Shown one piece after another: positions 1 to 5,119 of a stretch of DNA of 5,119 nucleotides (within the stretch, counting starts at the first letter, position 1; the number at the start of each line of letters is the position of its first letter). Made by a program: the position numbers and the translations under genes. The DNA lies in the NCBI GenBank assembly GCA_030038335.1, contig JASHPC010000115.1, forward strand, positions 1-5,119, read 5' to 3'. This DNA is from Vulcanimicrobiota bacterium (lineage in GTDB: Bacteria > Vulcanimicrobiota > Vulcanimicrobiia > Vulcanimicrobiales > Vulcanimicrobiaceae). Under the pieces are notes generated by a model. It did not search any database and had not been told where the DNA came from. It worked only from the letters and a program-made list of their open reading frames with translations.

Positions 1-852
1 TACGTGTACTATGGGCGCCTCTTCGTGCCGTTTTCGTTTGAGAACGTCAGTCCGGCAACGGCCGCAGCGCTCTATCTCGTTCCACCCGCAGAAGACTTCG
101 ACCTGAAGCCGGAGCGTGACTCGCTCTACGAGACGGGAGCGCACTTTCCACTGGGGCCGTTCATGGCCGGAGTGCGCATCATGCACGAGGTTGCAACCGA
201 CTGGATCGACGACACGCAGATCGGCGCGACGAACCTGCATCAGGACATCAACTTCCCACAAGGAAGAGTCGACGCACAAGTTCTGTACTTGCAGGATTCG
301 CTTGCGCGGAGCGGTGCGTTCACGCTCTCGGTCACGCACAGCATCGCGCTCAACAGCCTCGTCTGCGAGACAAATCTCCTACAGAACTGCGCGCTTGCGG
401 GCTACACGGCCGGCCCGGGCGGCGTTCTCGTCCCGTACTCGGTGCCGGCAGGCGGCGGACTCGTCGAAGCGGACCACGACCAGCATTGGGATGCGACAGG
501 GAATCTGCTCGTTCGCAATCGCACCGGCGGATGGTTTTCACTCGACGCGGATTACGGCAGCGGTCTTTCGCTGGGCAATCCCGAGAGCGTCGTTCCGGGG
601 CCTCCGGCGTACGCCTTCGCGTACGATACGGCGTGCGCAAACGGCGACGCGGTCAACTGCAAGGTGCCACCGCACCTGACGTTTGACGCGGAGGAAGGCG
701 TGCCGCTGAGCGCCCACGTCTCGCTGGCGCTTCGCGTGCAGAATCTCCTGAACGACCGCTACGCGATTACCTACGACAGCACGCTGCAAGGGACGCATTA
801 CGCGCGTCCGCGAGCAGTGATGCTCGAGGTGCACGTTGCGTCCGCACCGTGA
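1..852 (+). CDS. TonB-dependent outer-membrane receptor, C-terminal part (5' end outside window)
   Basis: This is the C-terminal 283 residues of a probable TonB-dependent receptor, an outer-membrane beta-barrel that imports siderophores, metal complexes or other large ligands using TonB energy. The frame is open from the first base, so no start or plug domain is visible. Supporting features are alternating hydrophobic/polar strands separated by Gly/Pro/Asp-rich loops, a barrel segment with LKPERDSLYETG (about 100-135) followed by IDDTQIGATN, and the C-terminal NLLNDRY signature (742-762), close to the N-L-[FL]-[ND]-x-x-Y seen near the end of these barrels. The last strand is PRAVMLEVHV, followed by ASAP; the usual terminal aromatic residue is absent. 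Two cysteine pairs, each spaced C-x7-C (364-390 and 634-660), lie in predicted extracellular loops. The substrate cannot be told. It converges on the MFS gene with 9 nt between stops. Family confidence is fairly high; another outer-membrane barrel class is the main alternative. Confidence 0.82.
   Translation, partial: YVYYGRLFVPFSFENVSPATAAALYLVPPAEDFDLKPERDSLYETGAHFPLGPFMAGVRIMHEVATDWIDDTQIGATNLHQDINFPQGRVDAQVLYLQDSLARSGAFTLSVTHSIALNSLVCETNLLQNCALAGYTAGPGGVLVPYSVPAGGGLVEADHDQHWDATGNLLVRNRTGGWFSLDADYGSGLSLGNPESVVPGPPAYAFAYDTACANGDAVNCKVPPHLTFDAEEGVPLSAHVSLALRVQNLLNDRYAITYDSTLQGTHYARPRAVMLEVHVASAP
832..851. terminator. Imperfect inverted repeat at the receptor stop codon, weak terminator candidate
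   Basis: CACG...CGTG arms, then one T/C mismatch, then TTG/CGC-type inner pairing (t837-a846, g838-c845, c839-g844) around a GTCC loop form an imperfect hairpin that spans the receptor stop codon in the tail-to-tail junction. There is no U-tract directly after it on either strand; the nearest T-rich stretch on the plus strand (about 868-883) starts some 16 nt later. It is the only hairpin I could find at this gene boundary, but it is weak and may be chance. Confidence 0.18.
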
Positions 853-861
853 AGGGTTACG

Positions 862-2091
862 TCATCTCGTTTCGTTTCGTATTGCGGGCATGCATGCCGC
901 GAGTGCGGCGAGCGCGACGAATCCGACCGCCGAAATCGTCACGGAGAGATGCGCGCTGCGATGGTCCGCAATCCAGCCGAAGAAGAAGATGCCCGGCAGC
1001 ATCCCACCGAGGACGACGAGGCGCACCGCGCCCATGACCCGGCCAACTTGCTCCGGCGGCGCGACTCGCAGGCGGAATCCGATGATCTGTGAGACCTCGA
1101 AGTTCGCGACTGCGCTCGAGAGCGCCCACGCCACTGCGGCGATCCAGATGTGGCGCGTGAAGATGACGGGCAGAAAGACGAGCGCGTCGATCGCATACGC
1201 GATGACGAGCGCGCGGCCGAAGGGCCACCGCCTCGCGTTGACGGTCGCGAAGATCGTGCCGCAGATCGCGCCGATCGCCATGATGCCGAGAAAGAAGCCG
1301 ACGTCTCGGTCTGTCGCACCGAACGTGCGCTTCAAGAACGGAATGAGGATCGAGTAGCCGCCAAAACCGAGCGCGTTGAACGCAAAGGCGAGGAGCGCCT
1401 GCGATCTCATCCCTGTATCGGCAAAGAGCGTGCGGAAGCCGAGAACGATGTCGTCCCATACGTGGCGCGCGGAGGGAACACCGATCGCGTCGTCGGGCCC
1501 GAGCGTCGGTATTCTCATGAGCGAGAGCTGCGAGCCGAGATACGTCGCCGCGTTCGCAGCTAGAGCCGGCAGCGGACCGAAGATCGCAAAGAGCGCGCCT
1601 CCGAGCGTCGGCATGACCAAGTTAGAGAAGTTCTCCGCGCCGATGAGCACCGAGACGGCTTCGGTCGAACGCTCCTGTCCGACGAGGTATGGAATGGAAG
1701 ATGCCTGACCGCTCAGAAACGCGGCCGCGCAGAGCGAGATGACGATGAGCCCGCCGTAAATCATCGGCATCGTGAGAACGCCGAATGCATACGCGACGGC
1801 GAAGCCCGTCATGACGAGACAGCGTATCGCGTCGCTCGCAATCATGAGGTACTTGCGATTGAGGCGATCCGCAAGCGAGCCGCCGACGAGCGAGAAGATC
1901 GAGAACGGACCGATCTCGCACGCAAGCGATGCCGCGGTCGAGAGAGCCGAGTGCGTCAGATGGTAGGCAAAGAGGGGGATTGCAAGCGTGCGAAGGCCGT
2001 CGCCGAGCACGCTGAGCGATTGTCCTAGAAAATATTGTCGAAACGCGCGCGAGCCGAGAACGCTCGGCACGAATCGTGCGGCGACGGCCAT
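862..2091 (-). CDS. Major facilitator superfamily transporter, EntS-like (MFS_3 type)
   Basis: A 409-residue inner-membrane transporter, the usual size for a 12-helix MFS protein. The N-terminal FRQYFLGQSLSVLGDGL (residues 17-33) resembles the F-R-x-x-W/F-x-G-Q-x-x-S-x-L-G-D start of the MFS_3 family, which includes the enterobactin exporter EntS and many efflux proteins. Motif A is present between TM2 and TM3 as GGSLADRLNRK (70-80), with Asp75, Arg76 and Arg79. A cytoplasmic loop of about 190-230 separates the two halves, and APPEQVGRVMGAVRL (344-358) matches the conserved second-half segment of the family. The substrate is unknown: siderophore, drug or metabolite export are all possible. 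The ATG at 2091 places the family start at the normal distance; no Shine-Dalgarno sequence is visible ahead of it. It lies 23 nt after the TSUP gene and ends 9 nt from the convergent receptor gene. Confidence 0.9.
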   Translation of the reverse strand: MAVAARFVPSVLGSRAFRQYFLGQSLSVLGDGLRTLAIPLFAYHLTHSALSTAASLACEIGPFSIFSLVGGSLADRLNRKYLMIASDAIRCLVMTGFAVAYAFGVLTMPMIYGGLIVISLCAAAFLSGQASSIPYLVGQERSTEAVSVLIGAENFSNLVMPTLGGALFAIFGPLPALAANAATYLGSQLSLMRIPTLGPDDAIGVPSARHVWDDIVLGFRTLFADTGMRSQALLAFAFNALGFGGYSILIPFLKRTFGATDRDVGFFLGIMAIGAICGTIFATVNARRWPFGRALVIAYAIDALVFLPVIFTRHIWIAAVAWALSSAVANFEVSQIIGFRLRVAPPEQVGRVMGAVRLVVLGGMLPGIFFFGWIADHRSAHLSVTISAVGFVALAALAACMPAIRNETR

Positions 2092-2100
2092 AGACGCAGA

Positions 2101-2129
2101 GATATATCAGATTTTCAGACGTGGCGCAA
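2101..2129 (-). promoter_or_regulatory. Possible weak sigma70-like promoter ahead of the MFS gene
   Basis: Read on the minus strand, TTGCGC (2129-2124) and TATATC (2106-2101) are separated by 17 nt, matching 3 of 6 and 4 of 6 consensus positions. The -10-like element lies in an AT-rich patch (AAAATCTGATATATC) that stands out in GC-rich surroundings and ends 9 nt before the MFS ATG, so any transcript would be almost leaderless, in keeping with the missing Shine-Dalgarno sequence there. The -35-like part is inside the 3' end of the TSUP gene. This is only pattern matching. Confidence 0.25.
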
Positions 2130-2888
2130 GACGAGCGAGATCGCGCCCACCGCGAGCGCGATTGCCACGAAGACGAGCAGTTGGCGGGAATGAAGGCGCA
2201 ATGAGAGGCGAGCGCCGATCGGGCCTCCACACAGGCCGCCGATGACGAGCGACGCGATATCGGCGATTCGGATGTCGTGCTGAGCCGCGTGAACGGCGAG
2301 CCCGACCGGCGAGGTCAGGACGATGCCGAAATGCGACGTCGCGCTGATCGCGTGCGCGGGCAGATCGGAGAAATAAAGAAGGGTCGGCACGATTACGATG
2401 CCGCCGCCGATCCCGAAGAGACTCGAGACGAGACCGACGCCGAAACCGATTGAAACCGCGAGTGCCGTGGGCATCCCGCGCAGTAAGTGGACGCTTTGGC
2501 GCGGATCTTCTCGCGAAACGACCGTCTTCGCGCGGCGTAGAAGCATGTCGACAGCGACGGCGATGAGCAACGCCGCGAAGAGCGCGTCGAAGATCGTCGG
2601 CGATATGTGCTTGGCGAGGATCGCTCCGGCGATGCTCCCGGGCCAGCCGCCCGCGGCGAAGAGCAGCCCCAAGCGCACGTGGACGCGGCGTTGGAGCAGG
2701 TAGGTAAAGGCGCCGCTCGCGCTGTTCGCAACGACGAGCACGAGTGACGTTCCCGCGGCTTCGGCAGGGGCGAGACCGAAGAAGAGACGCAGGACGGGAA
2801 CGAGGATGAAGCCTCCGCCGAGTCCGACCATCGAGCCGAAGACGCTCGCCAAGAAGGCGGCGATGAGGAGCTCGACGGCGGTGGTCAC
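2115..2888 (-). CDS. TauE/SafE (TSUP) family permease
   Basis: A 257-residue inner-membrane protein of the TSUP (TauE/SafE) family, whose characterised members move sulfite, organosulfonates, sulfoacetate or related anions. The family's internal duplication is clear: repeat one has GSMVGLGGGFILVP (18-31), AGTSLVLVVANS (45-56) and GGWPGSIAGA (80-89); repeat two has SSLFGIGGGIVIVP (155-168), ISATSHFGIVLTS (181-193) and GGPIGARLSLRL (221-232). A charged cytoplasmic stretch (about 117-138) joins the halves. About eight hydrophobic segments are expected, and length is normal. The start is GTG at 2888, chosen because the frame meets the efp TAG stop three codons upstream and the family N-terminus fits; no Shine-Dalgarno sequence is visible, so translation probably depends on coupling to efp. 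The gene sits between efp and the MFS gene on the same strand. No sulfur gene nearby identifies its substrate. Confidence 0.92.
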   Translation of the reverse strand: MTTAVELLIAAFLASVFGSMVGLGGGFILVPVLRLFFGLAPAEAAGTSLVLVVANSASGAFTYLLQRRVHVRLGLLFAAGGWPGSIAGAILAKHISPTIFDALFAALLIAVAVDMLLRRAKTVVSREDPRQSVHLLRGMPTALAVSIGFGVGLVSSLFGIGGGIVIVPTLLYFSDLPAHAISATSHFGIVLTSPVGLAVHAAQHDIRIADIASLVIGGLCGGPIGARLSLRLHSRQLLVFVAIALAVGAISLVLRHV

Positions 2889-2897
2889 CGCAGAACG

Positions 2898-3458
2898 CTA
2901 GCTGACGCGGCCGATGTACCGGCGATCGCGCGTGTCAATGCGAATGATGTTTCCCGACTCGATGAAGAGCGGCACTTGCACGCTTGCCCCCGTCTCGAGT
3001 TTCGCGGGCTTCGTGACGTTCGTCGCGGTGTCGCCGCGAAAGCCGGGGTCGGTCTCGACGACTTTCAACTCGACGTGCGCCGGAAGCTCGACGCCGATCG
3101 GCACGCCGTCGTGAAACTGCACGTCGACGATCATGCCGTCTTTTAAGAAGTCTGCGGGATCGCCGATGAGCTCGCGTTGCAGCGAGATGTTCTCGAACGA
3201 CTCTTGGTCCATAAAATGAAAGCCGTCGGCATCGTTGTAGAGCATCTGCATCTCTCGGTTCTCGAGCGACGCGCGCTCGAGCTTCTCGCCGGCACGAAAG
3301 GTTCGCTCGAGCGTGGAGCCGGTTCTGACGTTTTTTAGGCGAGTCCGGACGAATGCCGATCCCTTCCCTGGTTTGACGTGCAGAAACTCGACGACCGTCC
3401 ACAGTTGCCCGTCGACGATGATGGTGATGCCGTTGCGCAGGTCATTCGACGATATCAT
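2898..3458 (-). CDS. efp: Translation elongation factor P
   Basis: EF-P binds the ribosome between the P and E sites and relieves stalling at polyproline and similar motifs. The 186-residue protein has the normal length and three-domain build: a KOW-like domain I (1-65), OB domain II (about 66-127) and OB domain III (about 128-186). The domain I loop reads HVKPGKGSAF, with Lys32 at the tip that is modified in many bacteria, so this is the lysine type, close in form to the Bacillus subtilis protein rather than the rhamnosylated arginine type. The EF-P signature is complete in domain III (KPAKLETG, 150-157, then VPLFIESG, 162-169). The ATG at 3458 gives the family start MISSNDLRNG; a longer reading adds 67 Arg/Ser-rich residues that are only plsY read in another frame. 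It overlaps plsY by 17 nt and has no good Shine-Dalgarno sequence, suggesting translational coupling. No EF-P modification gene is in the window. Confidence 0.98.
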   Translation of the reverse strand: MISSNDLRNGITIIVDGQLWTVVEFLHVKPGKGSAFVRTRLKNVRTGSTLERTFRAGEKLERASLENREMQMLYNDADGFHFMDQESFENISLQRELIGDPADFLKDGMIVDVQFHDGVPIGVELPAHVELKVVETDPGFRGDTATNVTKPAKLETGASVQVPLFIESGNIIRIDTRDRRYIGRVS

Positions 3459-4056
3459 TTCTCGCGCGTGATAGGCGGATTGGGTTCTCCGTTCCTCCCC
3501 GCAGTCGGGCGATGTTCTCTCGATGCGTGTACGCGATGAGCAACAGGGCGAAGACGCCGTAGAGGGTCTCTGCCTCGGAACCGTACGTGAAAAGGTAGAG
3601 CGCGACCGGCGCGAGCAGGCTTCCGAAGACGGATCCAACCGACGAATACTGCGTGGCAAGGGCCCCGGCTATCCATCCGAGCACGGCGATGACTCCCGCG
3701 TAGCCGTTGAGGGCGAACACGGCGCCGAATGACGTTGCGACGCCCTTGCCACCGCGTCCGCGTAGCCACGGCGAGAAGCAATGTCCCACCACCGCAGCGG
3801 CGGCTGCAATCGAGCCCGCGACGTCACCGTATCCGTGGGAGAGCGTATAAAAGGCGGGCACGAAGCCCTTTGCCGCGTCGAGAACGAGTACGACCGCGGC
3901 ACCCGTCTTGCCCAGCGAACGCAGCGCGTTCATAGCGCCGATATTGCCGGAGCCGTGTTCGCGTATGTCCTTGCGGTATCCAAACCGCCCGACGACGTAG
4001 CCAAAAGGAATAGAACCGACGACGAACGAGCAGAGTGCGACGAGAAAATCGGTCAT
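3442..4056 (-). CDS. plsY: Acyl-phosphate:glycerol-3-phosphate acyltransferase PlsY
   Basis: PlsY transfers an acyl group from acyl-phosphate (made by PlsX) to the sn-1 position of glycerol-3-phosphate, the first committed step of phospholipid synthesis in most bacteria, at the inner membrane. The 204-residue protein has the family's usual size and multiple membrane helices. All three catalytic motifs are visible: motif 1 GSGNIGAMNALR (35-46), motif 2 GHCFSPWLRGRGGKGVAT (91-108) and motif 3 HRENIARLRGGTE (178-190). Motif 1 has Met42 where Thr is usual (GATN), and motif 2 has Ser95 where Pro is common; the Gly, Ser, Asn, His and Lys residues are kept. The ATG at 4056 overlaps the der stop as ATGA and follows a strong Shine-Dalgarno sequence. 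The 3' end overlaps efp. PlsX and the glycerol-3-phosphate dehydrogenase gene gpsA, a frequent neighbour, are not in the window. Confidence 0.97.
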   Translation of the reverse strand: MTDFLVALCSFVVGSIPFGYVVGRFGYRKDIREHGSGNIGAMNALRSLGKTGAAVVLVLDAAKGFVPAFYTLSHGYGDVAGSIAAAAAVVGHCFSPWLRGRGGKGVATSFGAVFALNGYAGVIAVLGWIAGALATQYSSVGSVFGSLLAPVALYLFTYGSEAETLYGVFALLLIAYTHRENIARLRGGTENPIRLSRARNDIVE

Positions 4057-5119
4057 GCGACAGCCTCCTCAGCACGGCGGGGACGAAACTGGAACGCGAT
4101 CGGCACTCCGGAGAAGTCGAAGTGGCGCCGAAGCGTGTTTTCCAGAAAGCGCTCGTACGACGCCTGCACGAGCGACGGATCGTTACAATGGAAGACGAAG
4201 AGCGGCGGATGCGTCTCTGGCTGCGTTCCGTAGTAGACGCGCAGAACGCGTCCGGCGACTGCCGGCGGCGGGTGCGCAAGTACCGCGTCTCGCACGATTG
4301 CGTTGAGCTGTGGCGTTGGGACGCGCCGATCGAGATTCGACGCGACCTGCTCGACGAGCGGCAAGAGGCTTCCAAGACGCCGATGCGTCTTCGCGGAGAG
4401 AAACGTCACGGGCGCAAATCGTGCGAACGGAAGCATGTCGCCGATCGCATTCGCGAGCTCTCCCTGACTGAAGTCACCGCCTTGTTCGCGCGCGAGGTCC
4501 CACTTATTACCGACGATGATGAGGCCTTTGCCCTCTTCGAGAATGATGCCGGCGAGGCGCCGGTCCTGCGCGGTGACGCCTTGCAACGCATCGAAGACGA
4601 GGAGCGCGACGTCGCACCGCGAGATCGCGGCGATAGCGCGTAGGGCGGCGTAGTACTCGATTGCGCCAAGCGCCTCCGGTTTTTTGCGCATCCCTGCGGT
4701 ATCGAGAAGACGAAACGTGCGATCGCGCCTACGAAGAATCGTGTCGACGACGTCGCGCGTCGTTCCAGGAACGTCGGAGACGAGCGAGCGTTCCTCGCCA
4801 AGCAGCGCGTTGAGCAGCGAACTCTTTCCGACGTTCGGGCGCCCCACGATGGCAACAGCGAGCTGGTCGGCTTCGACCGGAGTCTCTGGTCGCTCCGGAA
4901 GCGCGTCGACGATACGGTCGAGCAAATCACCGGTTCCCTCACCGTGAATCGCCGAGACCGCGATCGGTTCACCGAAGCCAAGCGAAGCGAACTCGGCGTG
5001 CACGGAAGCGGCGGCGGCCGGCGATTCTGCTTTGTTCGCAACGAGAACGACGGGACGGCGCGTCGCGCGCAAGATGCGTGCGACGTCTTCGTCGAGCGAA
5101 CGGCGTCCGGCGAGCGCGT
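4053..5119 (-). CDS. der: Ribosome-assembly GTPase Der (EngA), missing its N-terminus at the window edge
   Basis: Der is an essential tandem-GTPase that acts in maturation of the 50S ribosomal subunit. The frame is open to the right edge, so only the end of GTPase domain 1 is present: SLDEDVARIL, then the G4-like VANKAES (N-K-x-E instead of N-K-x-D, 5036-5025) and the G5-like AVSAIHGEG. GTPase domain 2 is complete: G1 GRPNVGKS (4844-4821), G2 within PGTTRD, G3 DTAG (4703-4692), G4 NKWD (4508-4497) and G5 SAK. The C-terminal KH-like domain follows, with VLRVYYGTQPETHPPLFVFHCND and the late GVPIAFQFRPR typical of Der. The two-GTPase plus KH order separates it from Era and other TRAFAC GTPases. 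A TTG at 5072 is an internal Leu codon, not a start. The stop overlaps the plsY ATG. Confidence 0.97.
   Translation of the reverse strand, partial: ALAGRRSLDEDVARILRATRRPVVLVANKAESPAAAASVHAEFASLGFGEPIAVSAIHGEGTGDLLDRIVDALPERPETPVEADQLAVAIVGRPNVGKSSLLNALLGEERSLVSDVPGTTRDVVDTILRRRDRTFRLLDTAGMRKKPEALGAIEYYAALRAIAAISRCDVALLVFDALQGVTAQDRRLAGIILEEGKGLIIVGNKWDLAREQGGDFSQGELANAIGDMLPFARFAPVTFLSAKTHRRLGSLLPLVEQVASNLDRRVPTPQLNAIVRDAVLAHPPPAVAGRVLRVYYGTQPETHPPLFVFHCNDPSLVQASYERFLENTLRRHFDFSGVPIAFQFRPRRAEEAVA
4064..4070 (-). promoter_or_regulatory. Ribosome binding site of plsY
   Basis: Minus-strand GAGGAGG lies 7 nt before the plsY ATG, inside the last codons of der. It is the one strong Shine-Dalgarno sequence in the window, supports the 4056 start, and shows that this organism does use anti-Shine-Dalgarno pairing even though the three downstream genes lack an obvious one. 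Confidence 0.85.

Larger units (their letters stand above)
862..5119 (-). other. Probable operon der-plsY-efp-TSUP-MFS
   Basis: Five minus-strand genes follow each other with junctions of -4 nt (der/plsY), -17 nt (plsY/efp), +9 nt (efp/TSUP) and +23 nt (TSUP/MFS), and no terminator-like hairpin plus U-tract between them. Such spacing normally means one transcript with translational coupling. The leading promoter is outside the window. The first three genes are a growth-linked set; the two transporters may be passengers or may use the weak internal promoter candidate ahead of the MFS gene. Confidence 0.7.

Noticed and set aside
865..883. Short tandem TTTCG units near the convergent junction
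   Set aside because: Only about two to three copies of a 5-nt unit, within the final codons of the MFS gene; too short to call a repeat element.
884..900. GC-rich hairpin around GGCATGCATGCC as a terminator
   Set aside because: It lies inside the MFS coding end, needs a bulged G, and has no T-tract after it on either strand; the T-rich bases are on the wrong side for the plus strand.
836..1357. A plus-strand open frame of 173 codons starting at the end of the receptor gene
   Set aside because: It runs antisense through the MFS gene, is rich in Arg, Ala, Thr, Met and Pro in the way mirror frames of GC-rich membrane genes are, and shows no domain.
3459..3659. A 67-residue N-terminal extension of EF-P from an upstream start
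   Set aside because: The extra part is Arg/Ser-rich, lies wholly within plsY in another frame, and the ATG at 3458 gives exactly the family's N-terminus and length.
4035..4643. A plus-strand open frame of 202 codons opposite der
   Set aside because: It is antisense to conserved Der coding sequence, rich in Arg and Glu, without recognisable motifs; the open frame follows from GC-rich codon use.
5070..5072. TTG as the start codon of der
   Set aside because: The frame continues upstream to the window edge with residues that match the end of Der GTPase domain 1, so the codon is an internal Leu.
1..5119. Mobile element, CRISPR array, tRNA/rRNA gene or defence system
   Set aside because: I saw no transposase or integrase motifs, no long terminal inverted or regularly spaced repeats, no RNA-gene-like segment, and no nuclease, toxin or similar domain; nearly every base belongs to six recognisable genes.

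Overview
The window is dense, GC-rich bacterial DNA, almost entirely coding, with no RNA gene, mobile element, CRISPR array or long intergenic gap visible. It looks like a chromosomal segment of a Gram-negative-type (two-membrane) bacterium: a TonB-dependent outer-membrane receptor lies beside core genes for translation, ribosome assembly and phospholipid synthesis. The protein style (lysine-type EF-P, a separate PlsY acyltransferase, a TonB receptor of the kind abundant in Acidobacteriota- and Eremiobacterota-like genomes) suggests an uncultured environmental lineage. That placement is an impression, not a result.

Layout. Bases 1-852 (+) are the C-terminal 283 residues of a TonB-dependent receptor whose start lies left of the window. 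Everything else is on the minus strand and reads right to left as a tight array: der (ribosome-assembly GTPase, N-terminus beyond the right edge), plsY (glycerol-3-phosphate acyltransferase), efp (elongation factor P), a TauE/SafE (TSUP) permease and an EntS-like major facilitator transporter. der/plsY overlap by 4 nt (ATGA), plsY/efp by 17 nt, efp and the TSUP gene are 9 nt apart, and the TSUP and MFS genes are 23 nt apart. The MFS gene and the receptor gene meet tail to tail with 9 nt between stop codons.

How the genes fit together. The first three genes are housekeeping functions linked to growth (50S maturation, membrane lipid initiation, translation of polyproline stretches), apparently co-transcribed and translationally coupled. 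The last two are inner-membrane transporters that may be read through from the same transcript; a weak internal promoter candidate precedes the MFS gene. The MFS family includes siderophore exporters and the opposing gene is a TonB-dependent receptor, so a metal or siderophore theme at this end is possible but unproven.

I do not see a convincing previously undescribed system. The points worth a second look are modest: two C-x7-C cysteine pairs in the receptor, a Met in the first catalytic motif of PlsY, an NKAE variant of the G4 motif in the first Der GTPase domain, a single TAG codon separating efp from the TSUP gene in one reading frame, and the AT-rich patch upstream of the MFS gene.
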